Assembly: GCA_001548435.1 (NCBI GenBank)
Contig: AP017308.1
Location: forward strand, 3,047,030-3,111,029
From: Leptolyngbya sp. NIES-3755
Lineage (GTDB): Bacteria > Cyanobacteriota > Cyanobacteriia > Leptolyngbyales > Leptolyngbyaceae
DNA length: 64,000 nucleotides
Reading direction: 5' to 3'
The notes under the pieces are model-generated. The model saw nothing but the letters and a program-made list of their open reading frames with translations, searched no databases and was not told where the DNA came from. How positions within the stretch are numbered: the stretch's first letter is position 1; each line of letters starts with the position of its first letter. The position numbers and the translations under genes were made by a program. Shown here in pieces: positions 1 through 7,956 of the stretch.

Positions 1-550
1 CACATTCCGCCGCTTGGATATCCACCCAAGCATGGGGACGGCTCGAATTTGCCCTCTGAAAAGCTGCCATGTGATGGCGACCGATCATCGGGAAGAGCGC
101 CTTCTGAATCTTCGACTCATCTAGCGGAGCGTGGTAGTAGTGCCAAGACAACGATCGAGCAAATAAATTCGGTCGTGCCTCGGTATAGATCGTATAACGG
201 TATCGTCTCCAGGTTGCGGAAAATCGAGCGTGCCAGTCCGAAGGAACAGAGGCAGATGCCCGAATCAACACATCATCAGGAAGTCGAGCATTGATCACAT
301 CTGCCCATCGGTGTGCCGGGATCAGAGTCACCACATCGAAATGGGCGACCTGAGCCGCTGCATGAACGCCCGTGTCGGTTCGTCCTGCTGCGTGAATCAC
401 CACCGGATGACCGACTACAGACGCGATCGCAGTTTCAATCTCTTCTTGGACAGAGCGATGATTCGGTTGCCGTTGCCACCCATAAAAGCGAGTGCCCAAA
501 TACTGAATCAGTAGAGCGACTCGTTGCGGGGTCGGCTGAGCAGTTGCCAT
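1..550 (-). CDS. truA: tRNA pseudouridine(38-40) synthase TruA, C-terminus cut by window edge
   Basis: Reading from ATG at 550 towards base 1, the frame stays open to the window edge, so about 183 N-terminal residues are present and the C-terminus is missing. TruA isomerises uridine to pseudouridine at positions 38-40 of the tRNA anticodon arm. The protein starts MATAQPTPQRVALLIQYLG and carries the family's catalytic stretch GRTDTGVHA, whose first Asp is the known nucleophile, followed by QVAHFDV. It starts one base before the rplQ stop, so it is the last visible gene of the alpha operon, as in many cyanobacteria. Identification is secure; only the 3' end is unknown. Confidence 0.95.
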   Translation of the reverse strand, partial: MATAQPTPQRVALLIQYLGTRFYGWQRQPNHRSVQEEIETAIASVVGHPVVIHAAGRTDTGVHAAAQVAHFDVVTLIPAHRWADVINARLPDDVLIRASASVPSDWHARFSATWRRYRYTIYTEARPNLFARSLSWHYYHAPLDESKIQKALFPMIGRHHMAAFQRANSSRPHAWVDIQAAEC

Positions 551-551
551 C

Positions 552-902
552 TTAGGTCAATTCGATAATCGCCATTTCAGCGTTGTCACCACGACGACGA
601 ACCGTTCTCAAAATGCGGGTATATCCGCCTTTGCGATCGGCATATCGTTGGGGAGCTTGCTCGAACAAAGCGTGAACAAGCTGCTTATCGTAGATGTATC
701 CCATCGCTTGACGACGAGCCGCGAGAGAGCCGTCTTTGGCGAGGGTGATCATTTTTTCAGCTTCCGATCGCACTGCTTGAGCGCGGATCTTGGTCGTTTG
801 GATTCGACCGTTGCGGATCAGTTCAGTGGTTAATGCTCTGAGAAGAGCTTTCCGCTGATCCGCAGGTTTGCCCAACATGGGGACTCTACAACCGTGACGC
901 AT
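552..902 (-). CDS. rplQ: 50S ribosomal protein L17
   Basis: This 116-residue protein matches L17 in length and sequence: N-terminal [20 protein letters not shown] and the C-terminal [19 protein letters not shown] block. L17 binds 23S rRNA near the exit tunnel of the large subunit. It lies 9 bp after rpoA and directly before truA, the standard alpha-operon order, so it is almost certainly co-transcribed with both. The length is normal for bacterial L17 and nothing in it looks odd. Confidence 0.97.
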   Translation of the reverse strand: MRHGCRVPMLGKPADQRKALLRALTTELIRNGRIQTTKIRAQAVRSEAEKMITLAKDGSLAARRQAMGYIYDKQLVHALFEQAPQRYADRKGGYTRILRTVRRRGDNAEMAIIELT

Positions 903-911
903 AGCTTTTTA

Positions 912-1850
912 CTAGGATTTAGATTTTTCTTGCGGCAGGGTGATCCCTAACCGTTGTTGCAGTGCTTCGACGACTTCCTCGGCAGACTTTGCCCCGAAAT
1001 TCTTTATTTCGAGCAGGTCTTCTTGGCTGTAGTCGAGCAAGTCCGCGACCGAGTTGATTTGAGCGCGTTTCAGACAGTTGTAAGCTCTGACTGAAAGTTG
1101 CAGTTCTTCGATCGGGATTTGATTTTCGATCCGCTCATCGCTCATTCCATCATCATCCGAAGGCTCGAACGTAATGTCTTTCAGCGGATTAAACAGATCG
1201 ACTAGGATATTTGCCGCCTGACTCAGCGCTTCTTGCGGAGTCAAACTGCCATTTGTCCAAATTTCCATGATCAAACGGTCTTTTTCAGCCGTTCCACCTT
1301 GGCGAGCATCTTCGACGCTGTACTGTACCTTTCTCACGGGCATGAATACAGAGTCGATTTGCAAAAAGTCGAGCGCGGTATCATCCGTGAACTTGCCAGC
1401 CCCCCGATATCCCTTGCCCTTCTCAATCTTGAACTCCATCTCTAACGTTGCGTTAGGCGCGAGAGTTGCAATGTATTGATCCGGATCAACCATTTCCACT
1501 TCCGAAGGCAAATCAAAGCTTTCAGCCGTCACGGTCGCTTGACCCTGAACCAAAAGCCGACCGATCTGAGGCTGCGACGAATACGTTCTGAACACCAGCT
1601 TTTTCATGTTCAGCATAATGTCCAGCACATCTTCCCGAACGCCCGGAATCGTTGCAAACTCGTGAGTTACGCCTGCAATCCTTACCGCCGTTACCGCTGC
1701 GCCTTCTAAGTTCGACAGCAACACGCGACGAAGCGCATTCCCAACCGTCGTTCCTTGTCCCCGCTCTAGCGGCTCCAAAATGAACTTACTGTATTGGCTT
1801 TGATCCTTTTCCGTCGTGGTATCAATACATTCGACCTGAAACTGTGCCAC
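912..1850 (-). CDS. rpoA: DNA-directed RNA polymerase subunit alpha
   Basis: A 312-residue RNA polymerase alpha subunit. The N-terminal dimerisation and assembly domain (about residues 1-230) contains LERGQGTTVGNALRRVLLSNLEG-type sequence, and the C-terminal domain (about 245-312) has the helix-hairpin-helix LEIKNFGAKSAEEV that contacts UP elements and activators. Alpha dimerises to nucleate core polymerase assembly. It follows rpsK after a 97-bp gap, the widest spacing in the operon apart from the one before infA, and precedes rplQ by 9 bp. Length and domain order are typical of cyanobacteria. Confidence 0.98.
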   Translation of the reverse strand: MAQFQVECIDTTTEKDQSQYSKFILEPLERGQGTTVGNALRRVLLSNLEGAAVTAVRIAGVTHEFATIPGVREDVLDIMLNMKKLVFRTYSSQPQIGRLLVQGQATVTAESFDLPSEVEMVDPDQYIATLAPNATLEMEFKIEKGKGYRGAGKFTDDTALDFLQIDSVFMPVRKVQYSVEDARQGGTAEKDRLIMEIWTNGSLTPQEALSQAANILVDLFNPLKDITFEPSDDDGMSDERIENQIPIEELQLSVRAYNCLKRAQINSVADLLDYSQEDLLEIKNFGAKSAEEVVEALQQRLGITLPQEKSKS

Positions 1851-1947
1851 GGAGTAGCCTCCCTTTCTCCTTGAGTGTGAGGAAATAATCCCTCAATTTG
1901 ACATCCAACCCGTTTCGTGCTGTCCATTATAGACAGCAATTTCACGA

Positions 1948-2343
1948 TTAAACGCGACGGCGTTTCGGCGGACGACAACCGTTGTGAGGAATCGGGGTGA
2001 CATCGCGGATCAGGGTGATTTCAATTCCAGTGCCTTGCAGTGCCCGAATCGCGGTTTCGCGTCCGGCTCCAGGTCCGCTCACCATCACTTCAAGCTGACG
2101 CATTCCTTGATCCATTGCGCGACGAGCGGCAGCTTCGGCAGCGGTTTGAGCCGCAAAGGGAGTTCCCTTCTTTGCACCTTTAAAGCCACTCGATCCCGCT
2201 GATGCCCAGGAGATGACCTCGCCTTGAGTATCCGAGATCGTGACGATCGTATTGTTGAACGTCGATTGAATGTGAGCGACCCCACTGGGGATGTTCTTTT
2301 TTGCCTTGCGCGGACCCGTTTTCCGCTGCGGTTGTCTTGCCAT
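1948..2343 (-). CDS. rpsK: 30S ribosomal protein S11
   Basis: This 131-residue protein is S11, part of the small-subunit platform near the mRNA exit. Diagnostic segments are [15 protein letters not shown] near residue 25, the Gly-rich [13 protein letters not shown] near 90-102 and the basic tail PPKRRRV. It sits 58 bp after rpsM and ahead of rpoA, in standard order. The length is normal and the start ATG is the only sensible one. Confidence 0.97.
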   Translation of the reverse strand: MARQPQRKTGPRKAKKNIPSGVAHIQSTFNNTIVTISDTQGEVISWASAGSSGFKGAKKGTPFAAQTAAEAAARRAMDQGMRQLEVMVSGPGAGRETAIRALQGTGIEITLIRDVTPIPHNGCRPPKRRRV

Positions 2344-2401
2344 GTCAAATCTCTTAATTTACGCTGCTACGTTCATACAAGCCGTGATGAAGTTCACCAC
2401 G

Positions 2402-2785
2402 TTATTTCTTACCGGGAGCCTTTTTCTTCCCTGCAACCGTCCGACGACCGCCGCGACGAGTCCGGGCATTGGTTCTGGTTCGTTGACCCCGAACAGGCAA
2501 GCCCATCCGATGCCGCCGACCGCGATAGCATCCGATATCCATCAATCGCTTGATCGACATCGATTCAAACCGTCGCAAGTCTCCTTCAATCTGATAGCCG
2601 CCTTCTACTGCTTCACGCAGAGCCGCGACATCCGCTTCGCTGAGATCTTTTACGCGGGTGTCGGGATTGACACCTGTTTTCGCGATAATTTCTCTAGACC
2701 GGGTGGGTCCAATTCCGTAGATATATCGAAGACCGATTTCCACTCGTTTGTCACGAGGTAGGTCTACGCCCGCAATCCGCGCCAC
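2402..2785 (-). CDS. rpsM: 30S ribosomal protein S13
   Basis: A 127-residue S13 protein. It begins [19 protein letters not shown], continues with the helix-two-turn-helix region [11 protein letters not shown], and ends in an Arg/Lys-rich tail containing [15 protein letters not shown]13 sits in the 30S head and contacts the P-site tRNA and the 50S subunit through bridge B1. It lies 95 bp downstream of rpmJ and 58 bp upstream of rpsK. The basic C-terminus is complete. Confidence 0.97.
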   Translation of the reverse strand: MARIAGVDLPRDKRVEIGLRYIYGIGPTRSREIIAKTGVNPDTRVKDLSEADVAALREAVEGGYQIEGDLRRFESMSIKRLMDIGCYRGRRHRMGLPVRGQRTRTNARTRRGGRRTVAGKKKAPGKK

Positions 2786-2880
2786 GCTGACTTCTCCCTA
2801 AAAAATAGATAAACAGTCGAAAAGGTCTGCCGATTTTGAGGAACGATCCCCAACTCGACAGACTCGTACACGAAAACTCG

Positions 2881-2994
2881 TTAACCCTGGCGTTGTTTGT
2901 GCTTTGGGTTTTCACAGATCACCATGACGCGCCCTTTCCGACGGATGACGCGACATTTCTCGCAAATTCGTTTGACTGACGCTCGTACTTTCAT
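2881..2994 (-). CDS. rpmJ: 50S ribosomal protein L36
   Basis: A 37-residue ORF on the minus strand, start ATG at 2994 and TAA at 2881-2883. It reads [20 protein letters not shown] at its start and ends KHKQRQG. Residues C11, C14, C27 and the following His form the Cys/His zinc site typical of the zinc-binding L36 type. It lies between infA and rpsM, exactly where L36 is expected in the alpha operon. Confidence 0.96.
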   Translation of the reverse strand: MKVRASVKRICEKCRVIRRKGRVMVICENPKHKQRQG

Positions 2995-3073
2995 GCCCTA
3001 TCTCGGCAACATTACAAACACAATATCCTAACAATTTTATATATCGCTTGTCAAAGGGATCTTTTAATGCAGA

Positions 3074-3307
3074 TTACCGACCGCCTTTGTTTTTGAGTCG
3101 GTAGGTGATGCGTCCTTTGGTGAGGTCGTAGGGGGTGAGTTCGACTTTGACGCGATCGCCGGGAAGGATCTTGATATAGTTGCGTCGAATTTTTCCAGAG
3201 ATGTGTGCGAGGACGTTGAAGCCGTTGTCGAGGTCTACCCGAAACATTGCGTTGGGCAGCGAATCGACGACGGTTCCTTCCATTTCAATTAGGTCTTGTT
3301 TAGACAA
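3074..3307 (-). CDS. infA: Translation initiation factor IF-1, TTG start
   Basis: IF-1 is a single OB-fold protein that occupies the 30S A site during initiation. The residues [19 protein letters not shown] and the tail [12 protein letters not shown] are near-invariant in the family. The codon matching the family's initiator Met is TTG at 3305-3307. A strong Shine-Dalgarno sequence, GGAGGA, lies about 10 bases upstream, which supports TTG rather than the in-frame ATG 23 codons earlier. That choice gives 77 residues, close to the usual 72-76. It is the first gene of the visible alpha operon: secY and adk, often upstream in cyanobacteria, are absent here. Confidence 0.93.
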   Translation of the reverse strand: MSKQDLIEMEGTVVDSLPNAMFRVDLDNGFNVLAHISGKIRRNYIKILPGDRVKVELTPYDLTKGRITYRLKNKGGR

Positions 3308-3345
3308 GCGGCATTTTCCTCCAAGTAGAAAAGGGTTGGGGTTGC

Positions 3346-3376
3346 ATTTTACCCTATATGAGTGTAGATCATTCAA
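3346..3376 (-). promoter_or_regulatory. Candidate sigma70-type promoter for infA operon
   Basis: On the minus strand TTGAAT (3371-3376) and TAAAAT (3346-3351) are separated by 19 bases, slightly long for a -35/-10 pair. They lie about 40 bases upstream of the infA TTG start. This is a consensus match by eye only; no transcript data can be seen. Confidence 0.35.
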
Positions 3377-3443
3377 CCCCCTTTCGACATTTTTCGGAAA
3401 GCAACAGGTTTGAGAACCACGATCGCAATCACAACAATAAGGA

Positions 3444-3474
3444 AGCCTGGACGGAATTCATCACAAGCCAGGCT
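3444..3474 (-). terminator. Inverted repeat downstream of SnoaL-like gene
   Basis: A perfect 7-bp inverted repeat (AGCCTGG at 3444-3450, CCAGGCT at 3468-3474) with a 17-base loop lies 15 bases past the stop of the SnoaL-like gene. No clear U-run follows, so it is at best a weak or processing-related terminator between that gene and the infA operon. Confidence 0.35.
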
Positions 3475-3488
3475 CTAAGACTCTCAAT

Positions 3489-3920
3489 TTAAGCTGCAAC
3501 TAATTCAAGCTGCTGCATCACTTCCAGCAAATTGCACTCGTACCACCACTCCACAATTTTTCCATCCACAATCCGAAGCAAGGTGAAATCATTCACTTTG
3601 ACAGCTTTGCCTGTTGGTGGAATTCCTAAAAACTCACCTGTATGAGTTCCTTGAATTGTTGTACGATACACAACCTTGTCAACGTCAGCAACCACGTCCT
3701 CCAGGATGTGATGAATATCTGGAAATCCTTGAAAGAGGCTTTCGTTAAACGCTTTATTGGCTTCTAGTCCAATAATTGGTTCTGCTGAACTGTTGAAATG
3801 ATGTACAACATCTGGACTCATCAATTCGTCCCAAGTTTGCCTCCAAGTGGGATTTGTACCCCATCCATCCTTGGCAAAACGGAGAGAGATCGCTTTGTTT
3901 TGTTCAACCAAAGTAGACAT
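3489..3920 (-). CDS. SnoaL-like / ester cyclase family protein
   Basis: A 143-residue NTF2-fold protein of the SnoaL-like family (polyketide cyclases and many uncharacterised small proteins). Family-like features are the N-terminal helix with NKAISLRFAKDGWG, the HHFN strand near residue 41, GFPDIHH near residue 86, HTGEFLGIPPTGK in the middle and KIVEWWYE near the C-terminus. No substrate can be inferred. A good SD (AGAGGAAA) precedes ATG at 3920. It is divergent from a TetR regulator and shares an intergenic region holding two identical 22-bp palindromic sites, so it is probably that regulator's target. Confidence 0.8.
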   Translation of the reverse strand: MSTLVEQNKAISLRFAKDGWGTNPTWRQTWDELMSPDVVHHFNSSAEPIIGLEANKAFNESLFQGFPDIHHILEDVVADVDKVVYRTTIQGTHTGEFLGIPPTGKAVKVNDFTLLRIVDGKIVEWWYECNLLEVMQQLELVAA

Positions 3921-3930
3921 ATATTTCCTC

Positions 3931-3952
3931 TCAATACGCTACCGTATGGATA
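3931..3952. promoter_or_regulatory. Candidate TetR operator, copy 1
   Basis: A 22-bp sequence identical to that at 3979-4000. Its core is an inverted repeat, ATACG-ctac-CGTAT (3934-3947). It lies just upstream of the Shine-Dalgarno of the SnoaL-like gene, where a bound repressor would block that promoter. Confidence 0.6.
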
Positions 3953-3975
3953 TAGACTAATGCCGTATTAGGTGA

Positions 3976-4557
3976 ATGTCAATACGCTACCGTATGGATA
4001 GAAAAGACGAAACTTCAAATTTGACACGACAAGATTGGATTAACCAAGGATTGCGAACTTTAGCAGCGGGTGGAGTTGAAGCCGTTCGGGTTGAGCCGCT
4101 TGCTAAATCTATGAAGGTCACAAAAGGAAGTTTCTACTGGCACTTTAAGAATCGAGAAGACTTGTTAGAAGCAATTCTGCAAGAATGGATCAAGCTTCAG
4201 ACCAACAGCATCATTGATCAGGTAGAAACAGAAGGTGGTACTGCTGCAAATAAACTGCTTCATCTATTTGAGTTAGCGGTTCAAGATGATGGTCGTGTAG
4301 AGACTGCAATTCGAGCTTGGGCAAAAAACGATGCTAATGTTTCTAGTTTTCTTGCTGAAGTTGATGAGCACCGTTTGAGCTACACGAAGGATTTATTTTT
4401 ACAAATAGGCTTTGCACCGTTTGAGGCAACGGTTCGCGCTCGCATGGTTTATTATGCTCTTGTTGGTGAATTTGCAATCGGAACGCGAAGCGACCAAGCT
4501 GAACGATTAGCTGAAATACGATTGCAACACAAGATCCTCACACATCAGAACCAGTAA
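3976..4557 (+). CDS. TetR/AcrR family transcriptional regulator
   Basis: A 193-residue TetR-type repressor. The DNA-binding HTH lies at about residues 18-60, ending in the family signature VTKGSFYWHFKNREDLLEAI; the rest is a helical ligand-binding domain with no recognisable ligand specificity. The ATG at 3976 is preceded by AGGTG and is preferred; an in-frame ATG at 3994 has no visible ribosome site. The second operator copy (3979-4000) lies inside the first codons, which points to autoregulation. The gene is divergent from the SnoaL-like gene. Confidence 0.9.
   Translation: MSIRYRMDRKDETSNLTRQDWINQGLRTLAAGGVEAVRVEPLAKSMKVTKGSFYWHFKNREDLLEAILQEWIKLQTNSIIDQVETEGGTAANKLLHLFELAVQDDGRVETAIRAWAKNDANVSSFLAEVDEHRLSYTKDLFLQIGFAPFEATVRARMVYYALVGEFAIGTRSDQAERLAEIRLQHKILTHQNQ
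3979..4000. promoter_or_regulatory. Candidate TetR operator, copy 2
   Basis: Exact repeat of the 22 bp at 3931-3952, start-to-start spacing 48 bp, with the same ATACG/CGTAT palindrome. It overlaps the first seven or so codons of the TetR gene. A further half-site CGTAT occurs at 3964-3968 between the two copies. Confidence 0.6.
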
Positions 4558-4614
4558 AACATTGATAATCTCGATGAAATCTCATCAATCGAATAGTTTG
4601 ATTGCTTTTTATCT

Positions 4615-5475
4615 ATGACGATCGATCACGACCGATTATTCAAAGAATTGCTCTCGACGTTCTTTATCGAGTTCCTAGAGTTGTTTTTGCCGAAAGTGGC
4701 AGAAACAATTGAGCGGGAATCGATCGTGTTTTTGCAGCAAGAGTATTTTGCTGATTTGGAGGAAGGCGAAGAGAAAATTATCGATCTACTGGTATCGGTG
4801 AGACAAGCAGATACGGACATAACCTTTCTTGTACATATTGAAGCGCAGTCCTATAGCCAGTCGAATTTTAATCAGCGGATGTTCTTCTACTTTGCGCGAT
4901 TGCATCAGAAGCATTTGCAGCGGATTTATCCGATCGTTGTTTTCTCCTTTGATCAACCGCAACGAGCAGAAAAGAACGTCTACAAAGTCGAGTTTCCCTT
5001 CCGAAAAGTTCTGGAATTTAGCTTTGAGTCGATTCAACTCAATCGATTGAACTGGCGAAATTATCTCAATCAAGCGAATCCGGTCGCGGCGGCATTGATG
5101 GCGAAGATGAAAATTGCGAAACGCGATCGACCCAAAGTAAAAGCGGAATGTCTTCGAGTTCTTGCAACTTTGCGGCTAGATCCAGCCCGAACTCGACTGA
5201 TTTCTCAGTTTATTGATACGTATCTGCGATTGGACTCGCAAGAGAATCAGAAATTTCAGAGAGAAATTAGTAAAATGGAGCCAGCAGAGCGGGAGGTAGT
5301 CATGGAAATTACAACTAGCTGGGAAATAGAGGGAAGAGAGAAAGGCACAGAGGAAACTCAGCAAAGAATTGCTCTGAAAATGCTTTCTCGAAACTATTCG
5401 ATCGAACAAATCGCCGACTTGACTGAGTTATCGATCGAACAAATTCAACAACTACGATCTCAGATACAGTCCTAA
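4615..5475 (+). CDS. Rpn family (PD-(D/E)XK) nuclease/putative transposase
   Basis: A 286-residue protein of the Rpn/YhgA-like family, common in cyanobacteria and related to RecA-independent recombination-promoting nucleases. The PD-(D/E)XK core is visible: D57 in EKIIDLLV and E76-x-Q78 in HIEAQS, with an N-terminal DRLFKELL helix. The C-terminal part (about 215-286) is charged and helical and ends in an HTH-like LSIEQIQQL repeat seen in many such proteins. It stands alone, with no transposon ends noticed. The family expands by duplication; a cellular role cannot be inferred. Confidence 0.8.
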   Translation: MTIDHDRLFKELLSTFFIEFLELFLPKVAETIERESIVFLQQEYFADLEEGEEKIIDLLVSVRQADTDITFLVHIEAQSYSQSNFNQRMFFYFARLHQKHLQRIYPIVVFSFDQPQRAEKNVYKVEFPFRKVLEFSFESIQLNRLNWRNYLNQANPVAAALMAKMKIAKRDRPKVKAECLRVLATLRLDPARTRLISQFIDTYLRLDSQENQKFQREISKMEPAEREVVMEITTSWEIEGREKGTEETQQRIALKMLSRNYSIEQIADLTELSIEQIQQLRSQIQS

Positions 5476-5537
5476 CCTTATTCTGAGCGATTGATCACGG
5501 TACACTAAGGGCTGTATCAGTTGCGGGATGATGAGTT

Positions 5538-5957
5538 ATGAAGGCATGGATTGCGATCGTAGTTTCAGCAGTAATTTGGGTAATGAGCATCTCGAATGCT
5601 TGGGCACTGACTCAAATTAAGCTGTCGGATTTGGGCTATCGGGAATGTTCGGCTGAATTGTCCAAAGGAGCAGTGACAGCGGGAGGAATTCCTCAATCGG
5701 CACGGTGTTTTATTGTGTATGGCAAAGCAACGAACCCTACGAATAAAACGATCGTCAATGCGGATATTTTCGGGCGAATCTACGATGCGAACGAAGATCC
5801 GATTATTGAAAACCGGACGCGATTAGGTGCGATCGAAGAAGTTCCCCCTGGTGTGAGTGAGTTTGAGTTTCAGGTAAATGTTCCTGAGAATCAGCCTTTA
5901 CCATTGAAGCTCTTACAGTTCAAAGCCGCAGGATTTACTGGAACCGTGAGACGTTAG
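5538..5957 (+). CDS. Conserved secreted protein, FxLYD-like
   Basis: A 139-residue protein with an N-terminal signal peptide (about residues 1-23, hydrophobic core IVVSAVIWVMSI, ending AWA). The mature part has two Cys (in RECSAE and ARCFIV) that could form a disulfide, followed by a strand-rich region resembling an FxLYD-type beta-sandwich. It is probably periplasmic. Function is not recognised. Its 3' end overlaps the converging gene by 4 bases. Confidence 0.65.
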   Translation: MKAWIAIVVSAVIWVMSISNAWALTQIKLSDLGYRECSAELSKGAVTAGGIPQSARCFIVYGKATNPTNKTIVNADIFGRIYDANEDPIIENRTRLGAIEEVPPGVSEFEFQVNVPENQPLPLKLLQFKAAGFTGTVRR

Positions 5958-6316
5958 AGATTTGCGATGTCTTTGTTCACATTGCAAAGAATGTCGATCG
6001 CTTGATCGGCGGTGATTAATCGTTTCAAAACCACTTGCCCGATCGCGCCAGATTCAACCGAAGGTGAAGGTTTCACTTCGACCATTAACACTTCATCTTC
6101 GACGCGGTAGAGCCAGAGCTTTTCGCCGTTTTCCCAGACACTTAAATCTAACTGTTCAATGCGGGGTTTGCGTCTCCAAGCGATCTCATTCCATAAGCCG
6201 CCAACTTCCCAGACTCGACCCACACACCAACCATCCGAAAGAAAGAAATACTTCACAACCGTCACCAGTCCGCATTTGTGCTTAACCCTAGCGCAAAGTG
6301 GCGCGATCGCATTCAT
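5954..6316 (-). CDS. Conserved hypothetical protein, 120 aa
   Basis: A small soluble protein with no signal peptide or membrane segment. It is rich in Trp (SDGWCVGRVWEVGGLWNEIAW in overlapping parts) and resembles a family of short cyanobacterial proteins that start near VVKYFFLSDGW, so the true start may be a GTG about 19 codons downstream of the ATG at 6316. No function is recognised. It converges on the secreted-protein gene with a 4-base overlap of the stops. Confidence 0.6.
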   Translation of the reverse strand: MNAIAPLCARVKHKCGLVTVVKYFFLSDGWCVGRVWEVGGLWNEIAWRRKPRIEQLDLSVWENGEKLWLYRVEDEVLMVEVKPSPSVESGAIGQVVLKRLITADQAIDILCNVNKDIANL

Positions 6317-6393
6317 TTTTAACTAAGATTTCATTGGCTTGGTTTGGGTGCTGTTCCCTGATCGAATCAACACCCAATCAAAACATTCATCTT

Positions 6394-6918
6394 CTATTTC
6401 CAAGCACGTTGTTGATAGTTTTGCTTACAGACGTTCAGAATTCGCTGATCGTTTTCGCTCAGATTCGAGAGGCGATGGAACCCTTCTAAGCTAATTGGAG
6501 CAACGACTGGATCGCGAGATGCAACTGAATCATTCCGCTCGGTTGCAATCACAAAGGGATTCTCAGAACGATCGTAGCTATCGACCACCATTAAGGAAAC
6601 GCGATCGGCTTCTAGCTGACCGTAGGTGCAATCGAACGACGATCGAGGCATATAAAGCGCACCGACTAATTTTCCTTGCCGTGCTTCAAAGACAAAATAA
6701 CCTTTACCAATCTCATTGGGTTTCGGAGATTGCCCATATAGGTAGACTCCATCCGGCAATGTGGTGTTTTGTGCAATGACAGTCTTTTCCAGATTGCGGG
6801 GAGCAGCTTGAGCAGGTGCATTCGTCGCCATCAAGCCGGACAATGCAAGCGAAAAACCTGCAATCATTGGAGCGGCTTGCTTAACAGAGGCGAGGAGGTA
6901 AGTCGATAGTACTTTCAT
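6394..6918 (-). CDS. Secreted hypothetical protein
   Basis: A 174-residue protein from ATG at 6918, which has the ribosome site GAGAGGG; an in-frame upstream ATG five codons earlier is less well placed. A long signal peptide (about 1-38, ending AQA) directs export. The mature part contains LPDGVYLYGQSPKPNEIGK and GYFVFEARQGKLVGALYMP, a pattern found in unnamed cyanobacterial exported proteins, and two Cys. No function is recognised. Confidence 0.65.
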   Translation of the reverse strand: MKVLSTYLLASVKQAAPMIAGFSLALSGLMATNAPAQAAPRNLEKTVIAQNTTLPDGVYLYGQSPKPNEIGKGYFVFEARQGKLVGALYMPRSSFDCTYGQLEADRVSLMVVDSYDRSENPFVIATERNDSVASRDPVVAPISLEGFHRLSNLSENDQRILNVCKQNYQQRAWK

Positions 6919-7414
6919 GGAATGCCCTCTCAAATTTAAGTAGTCTTCAGCAGGGGAATTAAAAAAGTGTTGTTGTTCCTGATTTCACCAGGGGGCTAGT
7001 GAATAGTCTGCAACACGGTCTCGGTATTACTACTCCCTCTAGGGAAGTCATTTCGGAAAGCGTAGGGCAGAGAATTCAAAAAAGTTCTCGGCGAGACTTG
7101 TGGCGAGAAAAAAGCGAACACAAAAACTAGCAGGATCAATGTTGTGAGGAAGATTCAACAAAAATCACACTAGGCTTGCTTGATAACTATCAAATCATTG
7201 CTGTCGAATAGAGGGATCTGACAGAGTGACAGTCTGTAATTTGGCGATCGATGTAAATTTGTCTTAACCGTTCAAGGAGTTACGACGCTTTGCTTTCCTC
7301 GATTCGCTACCTGTAAATCCTCATTTAATCTACCATGCGCGTTTAATGCAATTCATTTCCGCAACAAAGGTTAATCGGAAGCTAAATCACTCAATAGGAA
7401 TGAAGCAACCTAAT
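6919..7414. other. Gene-free interval between secreted-protein gene and rimM
   Basis: Nearly 500 bp with no convincing ORF and no tRNA-like fold. A short hairpin CCTG-gtgaaat-CAGG lies on the minus strand near 6977-6991, upstream of the secreted-protein gene. The half near 7260-7410 is AT-rich. The interval could hold the leader and promoter of the secreted-protein gene or a small RNA, but I could not match it to a known family. Confidence 0.4.
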
Positions 7415-7951
7415 CTATAAATCAAGCAGTCCGGGAGGTGGAGTGATTTCGATTCGCTGTCGATCGAGGTCAACGACGGGCACGATCGCTTCGACAAATG
7501 GAATCAAAATTAACTTTTCTTCTCCATCTTCAGAGGTAGCTTTAGAGACTTGTAATAAATCATGTCCAGCGGGAATGACATCTTTAACTTTGCCGATTAA
7601 TTCTTGAGTTACTTGTTCATAAACGGACAAACCGATGAGATCAGCAACATGAAATTCGCCTTCTTCAAGTTCGGGTCGATCAGTATCAGGAACGAGCAAT
7701 TTACAATCTCGAAGACCCTCGGCAGTGGTGCGATCGCGAATTCCTTTGATCTGAATGACATAGAGTCCTTTGCCGTCGATGTAGCGACCGGAAAGAAGCT
7801 CGATCGATTCGGGTTCGGTTTGATTTGGGCGCAATAACCAGCGTGTTCCCGGTTCCTCGAATCGTTCTGGAAAGTCCGTGTTGGGATAGACGCGCAGTTC
7901 GCCTTTGATGCCTTGAGCCGCGACGATTTTACCGATTTCTATATATCCCAT
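7415..7951 (-). CDS. rimM: Ribosome maturation factor RimM
   Basis: A 178-residue RimM, which binds S19 and helps mature the 30S head. The N-terminal domain shows [20 protein letters not shown] and the C-terminal PRC-barrel contains [14 protein letters not shown] and [17 protein letters not shown], both family hallmarks. It starts 5 bases after the avtA stop on the same strand, so the two genes are likely co-transcribed. Cyanobacterial RimM is often unlinked to rpsP-trmD, as here. Confidence 0.95.
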   Translation of the reverse strand: MGYIEIGKIVAAQGIKGELRVYPNTDFPERFEEPGTRWLLRPNQTEPESIELLSGRYIDGKGLYVIQIKGIRDRTTAEGLRDCKLLVPDTDRPELEEGEFHVADLIGLSVYEQVTQELIGKVKDVIPAGHDLLQVSKATSEDGEEKLILIPFVEAIVPVVDLDRQRIEITPPPGLLDL

Positions 7952-7956
7952 GCGTT

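Noticed and set aside
2291-2761. 156-aa frame antisense to rpsM and rpsK
   Set aside because: It lies opposite secure ribosomal genes and its sequence looks like a reading-frame shadow.
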